Assembly: GCA_023261545.1 (NCBI GenBank)
Contig: JAHFOS010000027.1
Span: 1-33,784 of the forward strand
Reading direction: 5' to 3'
Length of the DNA: 33,784 nucleotides
Origin: a bacterium
Lineage (GTDB): Bacteria > Planctomycetota > JADGBV01
The translations under genes were made by a program, and so were the position numbers. Numbering within the stretch: position 1 is the stretch's first letter; every line of letters starts with the position of its first letter. This document shows positions 9,264-18,545 of the stretch, in pieces. The notes under the pieces are model-generated. The model worked only from the letters and a program-made list of their open reading frames with translations, searched no databases and had not been told where the DNA came from.

Positions 9264-12200
9264 GTGCTCCCAGTCTCGAATATAAGTGGTCCCGTGAGGC
9301 CCGATCTTGGCTGCGGAGACAAGGTTCCTCCCGGCACTATCAATGTTTCGGCGCCGGTGGTCGAGCGCATCCTCGGTCACGCGGCGCGTTGCGATGGCGC
9401 TCCCTTCCTGACCCTGATGGGACGTGACCAGCGTGAAACAAGGCTTACCCTTGCCCAGTTAGTGGCGCGCGCTCAGGAGTGGGCTCACCGCTACGCGCAA
9501 GCTGGTCTCCGCCCGGGCGACAAAGTCGTCGTCATCCTCGATCATGGCGAAGCGCTGTACACGAGTTACCTCGGTGCCTTGCTGGGCGGATATTGCCCGG
9601 CGTATTTCGCGCAGCCATCCGAAAAAATAGACGCGGCCTGCTATCGCGCATCCGTTCAGGTGCTGCTTCAGGTGATCGGCGGCGATTTCGTGGTGAGCAG
9701 CCGCGAGATATTCGGGCGGCTCGACCTCAAGGTGCCGCGCGGACTCTTCGATGACGGCGCAAGGTTCCATGGGACCGAAAACTTGCCGAGGGTGTCCGCG
9801 CCGGCTCCGGAAGCTCCGCTGTTCCTGCAGTTTTCTTCTGGGACGACCGGGTTGAAGAAATGCGTGGCGGTACGGGCTGACGACTTGCTATGGCAGGTGG
9901 ATGCTTATGCCGAACGGCTGCAAGCAGGCGAGGGCGACCGCATGGCAAGCTGGCTTCCCCTGTATCACGACATGGGACTCATCGCCTGCTTTTTCCTGCC
10001 GTTGTTGCGGCGCATTCCCGTTGTCGCCATGTCTCCTTTCGACTGGGTGAAGGCCCCGGGGATGTTGCTCGATGCGATGACGCGGCATCGCGCCACGCTG
10101 GTGTGGTTGCCGAATTTTGCGTTTAATTTCCTTGCGGCACGCGCTGTCTCCCACGGCGGGCCGCGCTGGGATCTGTCCAGCCTGCGAGCGGTGGTCAATT
10201 GCTCGGAACCCGTTCTTGACCAGAGTCACAAGGTCTTCACCAGCCGCTTCGGCGAATTCGGCCTGCGTGCCGACGCGATCACCACGTGTTACGCCATGGC
10301 CGAAAATACGTTCGCGGTCACTTCGAGCCGTCCCGGCGCGCCATTGGTTCTGGAGTCCCTTGATCTGGCGGAGCTGTCGTCGGGCAGGAACGTCATGCCA
10401 CGCGCCGAGGGCGAGACGGGCGTCCGGACCGTGGTCGGTTCAGGCACGGCGTTGCCGGGAGTCAAGGTCGCTATCCTGGATGAAAGCGGGAGAGAGCTTC
10501 CGGAAGGTCACGCGGGCGAGATCGCGGTCGCATCCCCGAGCCTATTCTCTGGCTACTATGGCCAGCGCGCGGATTCCGAAGATGCCTTGCGGGGCGGACG
10601 ATTCCCCACCGGCGATTTCGGCTACCTGCGCAACGGCGAGCTGTTCGTGATCGGCCGGATCAAGGACACCATCATTGTGGGCGGGCGCAACATCTTTCCG
10701 CAGGACGTGGAGGCGATTGTCAGCGAAACCGTTGGAGCGATACCGGGTCGCTGCGTCGCCATCGGCGTGGACGACTTGGCGCTGGGGACCCAGTCGCTGG
10801 TCGTGATTGCCGAGACGCATGGGGACCAACCTGGCGCGCGGAGGGAACTGCGCAGGCGCATCCGCAAGGCCATTGTGGACCAGATGGATATTGTCCCATC
10901 CGACGTGGTGCTGGCCAAACATATGTGGCTGCGGAAAGCGACTTCAGGAAAACCTGCGCGGGCGCTGAACCGCCAGCGCTACCTGGACGCTAAAAATCTT
11001 GACCTGGATGGCGGCGGCCCACAACCCGCGGCACAAGGCGGCGGGGGGCTCATCGAGGCCGTCCGGGCCTGCGTGGTCAAGGCCATCAATTTGGACGGGG
11101 ATCGTGCCAATCCCGAATTCGGCGACGACGATGATCTGCAGCGTGAAGGCGTGCTGGATTCGTTTTCCCTGGTGGGCCTGCAACTGGCCCTTGAGGATCA
11201 TTTTGGCGTTGCGGCGGTGCGCTTGATACGCGAGCGCCCCGAGGTCTATCGCAGCGTGCATGCCATGGCTGCCGTCCTGGCGCCGCTGGCCATGCATCCC
11301 GAGGGACTCCCTGACGCGGCATTTGTGCCACCGACTCGGCCGGAAGGAAGCCGCCGAAACGTGACGGACGATCTGGCGCCACAATTGCGTGACGGTGAAT
11401 CCCAGCCCTACGAATGGGTCGCTTACCTGATGCGGCGGGCCGCTCCTGGTTTTCAATCCGCCACCCTCAACTCTGACGAGCATGGATTCCGCCATACCTA
11501 CCGGGATGGCCGGCTGCTGACTTTTCGGGAATTTTCTGGGTCCAGCCGGCCGCGGGCGATTGTGCTTGGCAACAGCTTTGCTTATGGCATCGGCACGACC
11601 CACGACGCGAAGACCTTCACCAGTTGTCTGAACACGCTGGAAGGGAGCCGTGCTTACCTCTGGTACAATTTTTCGCAGCGGGCGTCAGTGATCCGGCAGG
11701 AGCGACTGGCCTTTGAGCTGTACGCGCAGGCCATTCCGGAGCTGGTGTTGTGGGTCACCGGGATCAACAACCTCATCAGCCTGATCGTGGGCGAGGGGAG
11801 GCCTGATAACCCAGCGCCGTTCGTTGGCGAGCGGTATTTCGCCAGCCGCATGATGCCGGACCGCCGCTACGGGCGGGCCAGCAGTTTCGCGGAACGCTAT
11901 CGCGCGATGCTGGAGCAGATGGAAATGGACCTCTCCACGCTTGCTTTGCGGCTGTCGGGTCAAGGGCGTCTGCTGTTCTGCCTGCAACCATCGGCATCCT
12001 GGATTGAAAAGAAGTTCACGGCGGAGGAGGAAGAACTCATCTCCAGGTTCGATGCGACAAGCGCGACCCTGCGGAAAGCGCATGCCCCGCGGGTCCTGCG
12101 GCCCTTGTATTCACGCTTCAGCTCCGACGCGGCGGCGATCTGCGAGCGCTGGAACGTGGCCTACCTCGATTGCAACCAGGACCCGCGCCTGCGAGAACAC

Positions 12201-12296
12201 AACTGGCTGTTCATAGATCGTGCTCACATGACCGATGCGGGGCACGCGTTGACGGCGGAAATGACCGTGGAATGGCTGCGCGGCCGGCGGGGCTGA
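9264..12296 (+). CDS. Tri-modular fusion: FAAL-like acyl/adenylate ligase, acyl-carrier protein, SGNH/GDSL hydrolase-like domain
   Basis: LFLQFSSGTTGLKKCVAV, CYAMAENTFAV, RFPTGDFGYLRNGELFVIGRIKDTIIVGGRNIFPQDVE (ligase); DDLQREGVLDSFSLVGLQLALEDHFGV (carrier, candidate Ser); AIVLGNSFAYG, VTGINN, FIDRAHMTDAGH (SGNH-like blocks). Confidence 0.85.
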   Translation: MLPVSNISGPVRPDLGCGDKVPPGTINVSAPVVERILGHAARCDGAPFLTLMGRDQRETRLTLAQLVARAQEWAHRYAQAGLRPGDKVVVILDHGEALYTSYLGALLGGYCPAYFAQPSEKIDAACYRASVQVLLQVIGGDFVVSSREIFGRLDLKVPRGLFDDGARFHGTENLPRVSAPAPEAPLFLQFSSGTTGLKKCVAVRADDLLWQVDAYAERLQAGEGDRMASWLPLYHDMGLIACFFLPLLRRIPVVAMSPFDWVKAPGMLLDAMTRHRATLVWLPNFAFNFLAARAVSHGGPRWDLSSLRAVVNCSEPVLDQSHKVFTSRFGEFGLRADAITTCYAMAENTFAVTSSRPGAPLVLESLDLAELSSGRNVMPRAEGETGVRTVVGSGTALPGVKVAILDESGRELPEGHAGEIAVASPSLFSGYYGQRADSEDALRGGRFPTGDFGYLRNGELFVIGRIKDTIIVGGRNIFPQDVEAIVSETVGAIPGRCVAIGVDDLALGTQSLVVIAETHGDQPGARRELRRRIRKAIVDQMDIVPSDVVLAKHMWLRKATSGKPARALNRQRYLDAKNLDLDGGGPQPAAQGGGGLIEAVRACVVKAINLDGDRANPEFGDDDDLQREGVLDSFSLVGLQLALEDHFGVAAVRLIRERPEVYRSVHAMAAVLAPLAMHPEGLPDAAFVPPTRPEGSRRNVTDDLAPQLRDGESQPYEWVAYLMRRAAPGFQSATLNSDEHGFRHTYRDGRLLTFREFSGSSRPRAIVLGNSFAYGIGTTHDAKTFTSCLNTLEGSRAYLWYNFSQRASVIRQERLAFELYAQAIPELVLWVTGINNLISLIVGEGRPDNPAPFVGERYFASRMMPDRRYGRASSFAERYRAMLEQMEMDLSTLALRLSGQGRLLFCLQPSASWIEKKFTAEEEELISRFDATSATLRKAHAPRVLRPLYSRFSSDAAAICERWNVAYLDCNQDPRLREHNWLFIDRAHMTDAGHALTAEMTVEWLRGRRG

Positions 12297-12359
12297 CCTG
12301 CGTGGTGGGGATTTTTCCGACGGATTCAGGATCCTTCCGTTGGATTGGGTTTGCGTGTC

Positions 12360-13229
12360 TCAAAATTTTAGCAATCTGACATTATTGATCAGCAAACGCC
12401 GATCCACACCCTCGTGTGTCACGGGTTCGACGCCGTGGAACGAGCGCCCGCTTTTGACGAACATCATGAGCCGATTGGGTAGGAAAGCCACGGTCCCGGT
12501 GCGGATGAAATCGCCGAAATCGTAATGAGGTCCACCGCGGCACTCGAAGTTCGGGTCCTTGCTTCGATAAAGAGAAGTTCCGAGATCGCGGTCACGGTCG
12601 TCTTCTGGCAAATAAAACAGGAAGGAGATCAGCCGGTGAGGCGCATCCGAATGGGGACCGATGGCGAATCCGGACCGATCGCTGACCAGCAAGGCATCGC
12701 TGCGGACCAGGACCTCGCCCGACGCCCCGAAGAGCGCCGCCAGCCGATCCTCGCAGAATGGCAGAAATTTACTGACGGCGGCCCTGATGAAGTGCTCCGA
12801 GTACAACCAGGCCGCGCATTCCACCCAGAAGGCTTTGCGTGTCTTGTCGAGCTTGGTGAAGTGCTCGTCGTTGAAAAGCAGGACCTTTCGCTCTTTGTAG
12901 GTACCACGCGTCCGCCCGGTCTCACTGAGGGGAGTTAGGAAGGGCTCCGGCGGAAAATGACGCCGTATTTCATGGTAATATTCCCTTGGGAATATATCGT
13001 CAATGACGACATGCGCGAAGGGATCGCCGTTGACTTCGGACGCCGCGATTTTAGACGACACATGATCGAAGGCCACTTGTGCGGTTGGCGATAGTGTAGA
13101 TGGGATCGGTGTGGTTTCGAATCCCCGCGTCACGACGATGCGATTGAGAGACATGCGGTCGAATATTAACCCGGAATTCCCCTTCGTCCACTCGAAAAAC
13201 CCCTTATAAATCGCGGGGTCGCGGGTCAT
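12360..13229 (-). CDS. 2-oxoglutarate/Fe(II)-dependent oxygenase-like protein
   Basis: HVVIDDIFPREYYHEIRRHFP, GPHSDAPHRLISFLFYLPEDD (HxD), SFHGVEPV (distal His), RRLLINNVRL (Arg). Start chosen at ATG 13229, inside ORF 12360..13391. Confidence 0.75.
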   Translation of the reverse strand: MTRDPAIYKGFFEWTKGNSGLIFDRMSLNRIVVTRGFETTPIPSTLSPTAQVAFDHVSSKIAASEVNGDPFAHVVIDDIFPREYYHEIRRHFPPEPFLTPLSETGRTRGTYKERKVLLFNDEHFTKLDKTRKAFWVECAAWLYSEHFIRAAVSKFLPFCEDRLAALFGASGEVLVRSDALLVSDRSGFAIGPHSDAPHRLISFLFYLPEDDRDRDLGTSLYRSKDPNFECRGGPHYDFGDFIRTGTVAFLPNRLMMFVKSGRSFHGVEPVTHEGVDRRLLINNVRLLKF

Positions 13230-13333
13230 TTTGTGTGTTCGGTACTGTCCACAGCGCGATCTTGAGTTTGAGCAGGCGGAAGGCTTCGTTCTGGAGGGGT
13301 GTCGGTGGAGCGCTTGTGAAAGGAGGTGATCCC

Positions 13334-14692
13334 CTAGCTTTCGACATCGGAGCTTGTTGCATGGACAGTAGGCGCCGATGGAGGATTCCATTGCAGATAT
13401 AAGGGAAGGAAACGTATCCTCTGCTCTGGCATGTCTGCCACGTTGGCTGAGGACAACACCAGACCTGTTTTGCAGTCCGCGTGCTCTGCAAGGTACTGGT
13501 GGAGGCTGCGGAGCTTTCCCGCGGGCCCGCTTTTAACCTCCAGCGGCGTGATGGGGCCGTCGGCCTCGGCGATGACGTAATCCACCTCGGCGGAACTGTT
13601 GCGTTGTGCGCGCGCCCAGTAGTACAGATGGCCGTTTTCTGATCCGCCTCGCTGGGCCAGCAGTTCTTGGCCGACGAACTGCTCCGCCAGCGCCCCTTCG
13701 AAGGTTTTCATGAGGTCGGTGGATCCCAGCACCTCCCTGGCGGAGATCCCGCAGAGGTGCTGCATCATGCCGATGTCGAGGAAGATGCTTTTAAAAGTCT
13801 TTTCCGTGGCACCAGCCATGAGCGGCAAACCCTGAGCGGACGATGCGGACACCTTATGGGCGACCTGCGACCGGAAGAGCATCCCCAAGGCGTTCTTGAT
13901 GGTTTCGACCCTCTTCTCCGGATACAGGGCCGTGTATTTGATCTGCCGGCCCACCTGGCGGGGCAAACTTTCGAAGATATGTTCCAAGACCCCGCGCTCA
14001 ATCCGCGTTCCGTACTTCGTCAGCCCATCCAGATAGGACTGGCTGAGGGCCGCATGAACGCGCCCCGCCTCCACCATGGATCCGCTCTCCACGTAGGCAG
14101 CGACGGCTTCCGGCATCCCACCGACCAGGAAGTATTCTCGGAGTTTTTCCAGAAACTTCTCGTGGATGGACGCCGCCAGCGGTTGGCGCGCTTCGCGGTT
14201 CGGCAGGTGCTCGACGAGGATGTCCTGGCCCAGGGCGCCCAGGAATTCGCGAAAACTCATGGGATAGAGCCATGCGAACTCTACGCGGCCGACGGGAAAC
14301 GAAGTGGGTGCCACCGCAAGTTCCAGCAAGGATCCCGCGGCGATGACGTGGAGCTCGGGGACTTGCTCATAAAGGTAGCGGAGCGCCACCAGGGCCCGCT
14401 CGCAGGCCTGAATTTCGTCGAGGAAGAGCAGCGTCCTCCCCGGATGGATGCGCTGCCCGGTCTCGACCTCCAGCCGGCGGATGAGACCGGGCGCGTCGAG
14501 ACTTCCCTCAAAGGCCCGCCGCAGCGCGGGGTCCCGCTCGAAGTCACAAACAATCACTTCCGCGAACTCCTTACGGCCAAAACTCAGAACCGTATAGGTT
14601 TTTCCAACTTGGCGCGCTCCCCGCAAGATCAGGGGCTTGCGACGCGAATGGACTTTCCAGTGTGAAAGCCAGGATTCAAGATGGCGAATCAT
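13334..14692 (-). CDS. AAA_14 / DUF4143 ATPase
   Basis: LILRGARQVGKTYTV Walker A, TLLFLDEIQACERAL Walker B, AAGSLLE, EVDYVI...PLEVKSG C-terminal PD-(D/E)XK-like pattern. Confidence 0.9.
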   Translation of the reverse strand: MIRHLESWLSHWKVHSRRKPLILRGARQVGKTYTVLSFGRKEFAEVIVCDFERDPALRRAFEGSLDAPGLIRRLEVETGQRIHPGRTLLFLDEIQACERALVALRYLYEQVPELHVIAAGSLLELAVAPTSFPVGRVEFAWLYPMSFREFLGALGQDILVEHLPNREARQPLAASIHEKFLEKLREYFLVGGMPEAVAAYVESGSMVEAGRVHAALSQSYLDGLTKYGTRIERGVLEHIFESLPRQVGRQIKYTALYPEKRVETIKNALGMLFRSQVAHKVSASSAQGLPLMAGATEKTFKSIFLDIGMMQHLCGISAREVLGSTDLMKTFEGALAEQFVGQELLAQRGGSENGHLYYWARAQRNSSAEVDYVIAEADGPITPLEVKSGPAGKLRSLHQYLAEHADCKTGLVLSSANVADMPEQRIRFLPLYLQWNPPSAPTVHATSSDVES

Positions 14693-14873
14693 GTAAAATT
14701 ACCACCATAATTATACGTTGATATAGTAATAATCCAGTGCAAATAATTGTTGGAACTTCATCGCCACCCGAAGTACGTCGGCAAGTGAACTTTACTCCGG
14801 CCAGGAAATCAAGAACGGGTTGCTGCGTTTCTCCAGCTACGGCTGCCGCTGCTGTGGAACTGCCTGCGTCATC

Positions 14874-15040
14874 CGCGTGAATAAATCCTTATTCACTTTA
14901 GCCTTCCACCACAATGCCAAATGCGAAAATCCTCTTGCACGCGGAGACGTGGAGACGCGGAAAGCGCGGAGAAGAAAGGCAAGCCGAAAGAGTCGAAACA
15001 CTTTGCCAAGATGCGATGGATTTTTCCGGTAGGGGACTAC
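14874..15040 (+). repeat. Dispersed CGCGGAG repeat family, copy A
   Basis: CGCGTGAATAAATCC ... CACGCGGAGACGTGGAGACGCGGAAAGCGCGGAGAAG ... GATGCGATGGATTTTTCCGGTA; compare copies B-E. Confidence 0.8.
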
Positions 15041-15070
15041 GGTGCAAGCGCATTATCGCCGGGACGGAAT

Positions 15071-15775
15071 ATGTTGCGCGTCTTCATCGGTTGGGACTCC
15101 CGCTACCCCGAATTGTCCGATGTGTTGAGCTACAGCCTGCGCAAGCACGCCAGCATTCCGCTCTCCATCAGCTACCTCAAGCTGGCCGAGCTGGGACTGC
15201 ACCGCCCCAATGACCCCCTGGCCTCCACGGAATTCACCTACACGCGCTTTCTCGTTCCCTGGCTGTGCAATTACGAGGGGGTGGCTGTTTTCATGGACAA
15301 CGACATGGTGTGCCTGGGAGACATCAAGGAGTTGGCCGAATTGGACATGGATCCCTATGCCTTACGGGTGGTTAAACACGACTACCGTCCGACGAACAAA
15401 ACCAAGATGTACGGCTGCCCCCAGACGGTCTATCCGCGCAAAAACTGGTCGAGCCTGATGATCATGAATTGCGCCAGGTTGCGCCTGTGGAGCAAACAGG
15501 TCGTGGACACCCAGAGCGGCGCCTACTTGCACCGCTTCCAGGACATCCCAGATGAGCTTATGGGTGACATTTCTCCAGCATGGAACGCCCTGGACTGGAT
15601 GGACAGAGGCACTCGCCTCATCCATTACACCAATGGCGGCCCCTGGTTCGAGCGCTACCGCGACCACCCTTATGGCCAGGTCTGGTTCAAGATGAGGGAC
15701 GAATGGAGGGCCGGCCTTCCGGGCGCTGCGGACGGTCCCGTTGCGGACCCCGTACGTCAGCCTGGTGTTCATTAG
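15071..15775 (+). CDS. GT8-like glycosyltransferase
   Basis: MLRVFIGWDSRYPELSDVLSYSLRKHAS, FMDNDMVCLGDI (DxD), SLMIMNC, GTRLIHYTNGGPWF. Start set to ATG 15071, downstream of repeat-derived codons. Confidence 0.75.
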   Translation: MLRVFIGWDSRYPELSDVLSYSLRKHASIPLSISYLKLAELGLHRPNDPLASTEFTYTRFLVPWLCNYEGVAVFMDNDMVCLGDIKELAELDMDPYALRVVKHDYRPTNKTKMYGCPQTVYPRKNWSSLMIMNCARLRLWSKQVVDTQSGAYLHRFQDIPDELMGDISPAWNALDWMDRGTRLIHYTNGGPWFERYRDHPYGQVWFKMRDEWRAGLPGAADGPVADPVRQPGVH

Positions 15776-15779
15776 TCCA

Positions 15780-16000
15780 CGATGATTCATATCTATCGCA
15801 TCTTGGCAAGGGTTCCAGGATCTTCAGGTTTTCCTGTATTCTCCGCGCTTCCCGCGTCTCCGCGTGCAAGAAAATTTCTGCGTTCAGCAATGGTGTGAAA
15901 AATGAAAAAGAAGACGGGGATTTATTCACGCGGAGACGCGGAGAACGCGGAGGGGAAAGCGGCTGTTGACGACTTTTTTGGTTCCGGCTGCCGGGTTAGC
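15780..16000 (-). repeat. Dispersed CGCGGAG repeat family, copy B (opposite orientation)
   Basis: Reverse complement reads GCTAACCCGGCAGCCGGAACCAAAAAAGTCGTCAACAGCC...CCTCCGCGTTCTCCGCGTCTCCGCGTGAATAAATCCCCGTC...TTGCACGCGGAGACGCGG...GATGCGATAGAT. Confidence 0.85.
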
Positions 16001-16014
16001 GTTGGAGCCCCACG

Positions 16015-17268
16015 ATGACCCCTGAGACCATTCTCGGAACGATAACGGATCTCATCCTGGCCCGTCGTCCAGACGAGGTCGAGCAACTGATTTCCCGCCT
16101 TCGACAGCAGGGCCAGCTCGGACCCGATCACCTTTTCCTCTTCGGAATCTCGCAATGTCTGGCCGGCACCCCGGACGTTGGCGTGGTGACGATCAAGCAG
16201 TCGTTCACGCTCGGCAGCCATTCGGATGAACTGTATGCTGCTATGGGGAAAATCTGGCAAGGCATGGGGGAGGCCGGGGAGAAGTGTCGCGATATCCTGT
16301 GCCAATACCGCGTGCTTCCCTTTCAAACAGTGGGCAGGCTCGGTGCCGAGGCCAACTGGAACAACGTGGAGCCCTGGCATTTTTCTCGGAAGATGACCCA
16401 TTTTTTTCCGCAGAAGGCGGAGGATTTCAAAGACATCAACCTCATCGTGGAAAAATTTATTACGCCGGGTTGGCTGCCGCAGCGCCCGCTGTTCAGCAAG
16501 GAATCGGCCATCCTGACCATGGGGTCGTGCTTCGCCCAGGAGCTACGCAATTACCTGCGGGAGAAGGGATTGGTGTCGGACTGGATGTTCGTGCCCCCGG
16601 GTTTGAATAACACCTTTGCCTTGCGGAATTTCGTGGAGTGGTGTGTCTCGGGGGAGCGTTCCGCGGATGCCTATTGGTACGACGAAACCGCTGATGGAAA
16701 GGCCAAGAAATGGCAGCCGCCCGAAGAAAGTCAGAGCTACCGGAGGGTTCTTGAGAGGATTAGTGGATTGGTGCTGACGCTGGGACTCTCGGAAGTGTGG
16801 TACGATACCGCTACCGGCGGAATTTTCTGGAGAGGGGTGCCGCGCTCCCTGTTCGACGAGCGCAAGCATCAGTGCAGAATTTCAACGGTGGATGAAAATG
16901 TGCGGAATATCAAAAAACTGGTCGCGTTGATTCGGAGCATCCGCGCCGATCTTCCCATCATCATCACCTTGTCGCCGATACCCCTCAAGGCCACCGTCCA
17001 GCCTTACTCGTGCGTCACGGCGGACTGCGTTTCAAAGTCAACGCTGCGCGTCGCGATCCACCAGTTCCTGGAGGAAGCGCGCGATCCGCGCGTTTACTAC
17101 TGGCCCTCCTTCGAAATCGTGAAGTGGATGGGCGCCCATTTTCCCTTCTCGATGTTTGGCGAAGACGGCAACCCGAGGCATGTGAACCGTGGGGCCGTGA
17201 AGCTGGTCCTGGAGGCGTTCATTCGTCATTACTTTGATTCGCCAGCTTCCGCACAGCCGACCCCCTGA
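16015..17268 (+). CDS. GSCFA-domain protein
   Basis: AILTMGSCFAQELRNYLREKG, LTLGLSEVWYD, IIITLSPIPLKAT are GSCFA family hallmarks. Confidence 0.85.
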   Translation: MTPETILGTITDLILARRPDEVEQLISRLRQQGQLGPDHLFLFGISQCLAGTPDVGVVTIKQSFTLGSHSDELYAAMGKIWQGMGEAGEKCRDILCQYRVLPFQTVGRLGAEANWNNVEPWHFSRKMTHFFPQKAEDFKDINLIVEKFITPGWLPQRPLFSKESAILTMGSCFAQELRNYLREKGLVSDWMFVPPGLNNTFALRNFVEWCVSGERSADAYWYDETADGKAKKWQPPEESQSYRRVLERISGLVLTLGLSEVWYDTATGGIFWRGVPRSLFDERKHQCRISTVDENVRNIKKLVALIRSIRADLPIIITLSPIPLKATVQPYSCVTADCVSKSTLRVAIHQFLEEARDPRVYYWPSFEIVKWMGAHFPFSMFGEDGNPRHVNRGAVKLVLEAFIRHYFDSPASAQPTP

Positions 17269-17292
17269 GCCATTGGTCTAAAAGAGCGGAAT

Positions 17293-18051
17293 ATGAAAGG
17301 ACGTGATTGGGATTTATTTCTTAACAAGGTTCATAGCACCATCGCGTTGGATGCACATCTGCTGGCGCAGTTCGCGGAACTGAAGATCGGATCAACCGGA
17401 TTCCTGGCGCTGGCCAGGCAGTGCCAGCAGGCGACGAAGATGGACATCGCTCATTGGAAGATTTTCCGGAGATTGGACCGGCTATGGAAGTTGTTGTGCT
17501 ATATGCGCTATGCCCAAGCTAGAACGTCGGAAGGTCGCTTCTGCGAATGCGGCGTTTACAAGGGGTACTCCGCTTTGGCCATGAGCCAGGTCATGATGGT
17601 GGATGAGAAGGATCTCCCTTTCCGTGAATTATGGCTGTTGGACAGTTTCGAGGGCCTGAGCGAACCGAGCGAGCAGGATCGAGTTCAGGACAGCATGCCC
17701 CAGACCGCGGTGGTCAAGGGGTACTTTGCGGCCCCTCTGGAGGATGTGCGGCAACGCTTGAGTGGTTTTTCCAATGTCCGCATTCAAAAGGGATGGATTC
17801 CCGAGGTGTTCACCGCGCTGCCCGACGGCAAATGGGCCTTCGTCCACATTGACGTGGATTTGTATGCGCCGATTCTGGCCTCTTTGGAATACTTCTACCC
17901 CCGGTTGGTCTCCGGTGCCGTCGTCATCAACGACGACTTTGGCTCTAGTTTATATCCCGGGGCAGGCAAGGCCTGGATGGAGTTTTTTCAGAAGGTTGGC
18001 AAGGGCTACGCGATCCTCGACTCCGGCCAAGCCGTTTATATCCACGACTGA
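17293..18051 (+). CDS. TylF/MycF-type SAM-dependent methyltransferase
   Basis: FCECGVYKGYSALAMSQV, LWLLDSFEGLSEPSEQD, VHIDVDLYAPILASLEYFYPRLVSGAVVINDDFG. Confidence 0.85.
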   Translation: MKGRDWDLFLNKVHSTIALDAHLLAQFAELKIGSTGFLALARQCQQATKMDIAHWKIFRRLDRLWKLLCYMRYAQARTSEGRFCECGVYKGYSALAMSQVMMVDEKDLPFRELWLLDSFEGLSEPSEQDRVQDSMPQTAVVKGYFAAPLEDVRQRLSGFSNVRIQKGWIPEVFTALPDGKWAFVHIDVDLYAPILASLEYFYPRLVSGAVVINDDFGSSLYPGAGKAWMEFFQKVGKGYAILDSGQAVYIHD

Positions 18052-18086
18052 ACCGCGGGCGTAACTGCGCAGAGCCCAACTGTTGA

Positions 18087-18350
18087 CATGCGATCATCAT
18101 CAGCAACAACGCCGCGAACAAGCATTTGAACCGCGTTCAGGTCATCCCGCTGACCTCAAACATCGAGAGGCTTTACCCCAGCGAGTCCTACGTAACCGTC
18201 GGCCAAAAGAAGTCAAAAGCCATGACGGATCAGATCGCCACGGTCAGCAAGACGAGAGTCATGAGCAAGGTGGGCTTTATCACAACCGCTGATTTGGCTG
18301 GTGTCGAGAGAGCCCTGTGCACGCATCTCGGCCTAATCCATGGCAGCTAA
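18087..18350 (+). pseudogene. MazF/PemK-like toxin remnant lacking N-terminus
   Basis: Frame reads HAIIISNNAANKHLNRVQVIPLTSNIERLYPSESYV...IATVSKTRVMSKVGFI; in-frame TGA at 18084 removes the expected RGDIW...GSE segment. Confidence 0.75.
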
Positions 18351-18378
18351 CCCGGCAGCCGGAACCCAAAGAATCGTC

Positions 18379-18545
18379 GTAAGCGTTCAGTCCTTTTGGC
18401 GCCACGATCCCCCGCCGTTCGCCCTGAGCCTGTCGAAGGGCGGACCGCAACGAAGGCACGGCCCGTTATGCTTCGACAAGCTCAGCACGAACGGGCTTGG
18501 CTGCTGACACAGCAATGCGAAGGCGCGGACCATGTGAACGCTTAC
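18379..18545. mobile_element. 167-bp MITE-like element with IS66-like ends, nested in repeat copy C
   Basis: Perfect 11-bp terminal inverted repeats GTAAGCGTTCA...TGAACGCTTAC, flanked by 8-bp direct repeat GAATCGTC (18371-18378 and 18546-18553). Confidence 0.8.
18413..18497. repeat. REP-like inverted repeat pair inside the MITE-like element
   Basis: CCGTTCGCCCTGAGCCTGTCGAAGGGCGG and, inverted, TGCTTCGACAAGCTCAGCACGAACGGGC. Confidence 0.75.

Noticed and set aside
13667-14665. 332-aa plus-strand ORF
   Set aside because: Shadow ORF antisense to the DUF4143 ATPase
14921-15070. N-terminal extension of the GT8-like ORF (MRKSSCTRRRGDAESAEKKGK...)
   Set aside because: Translation of the CGCGGAG repeat; the real start is likely ATG 15071
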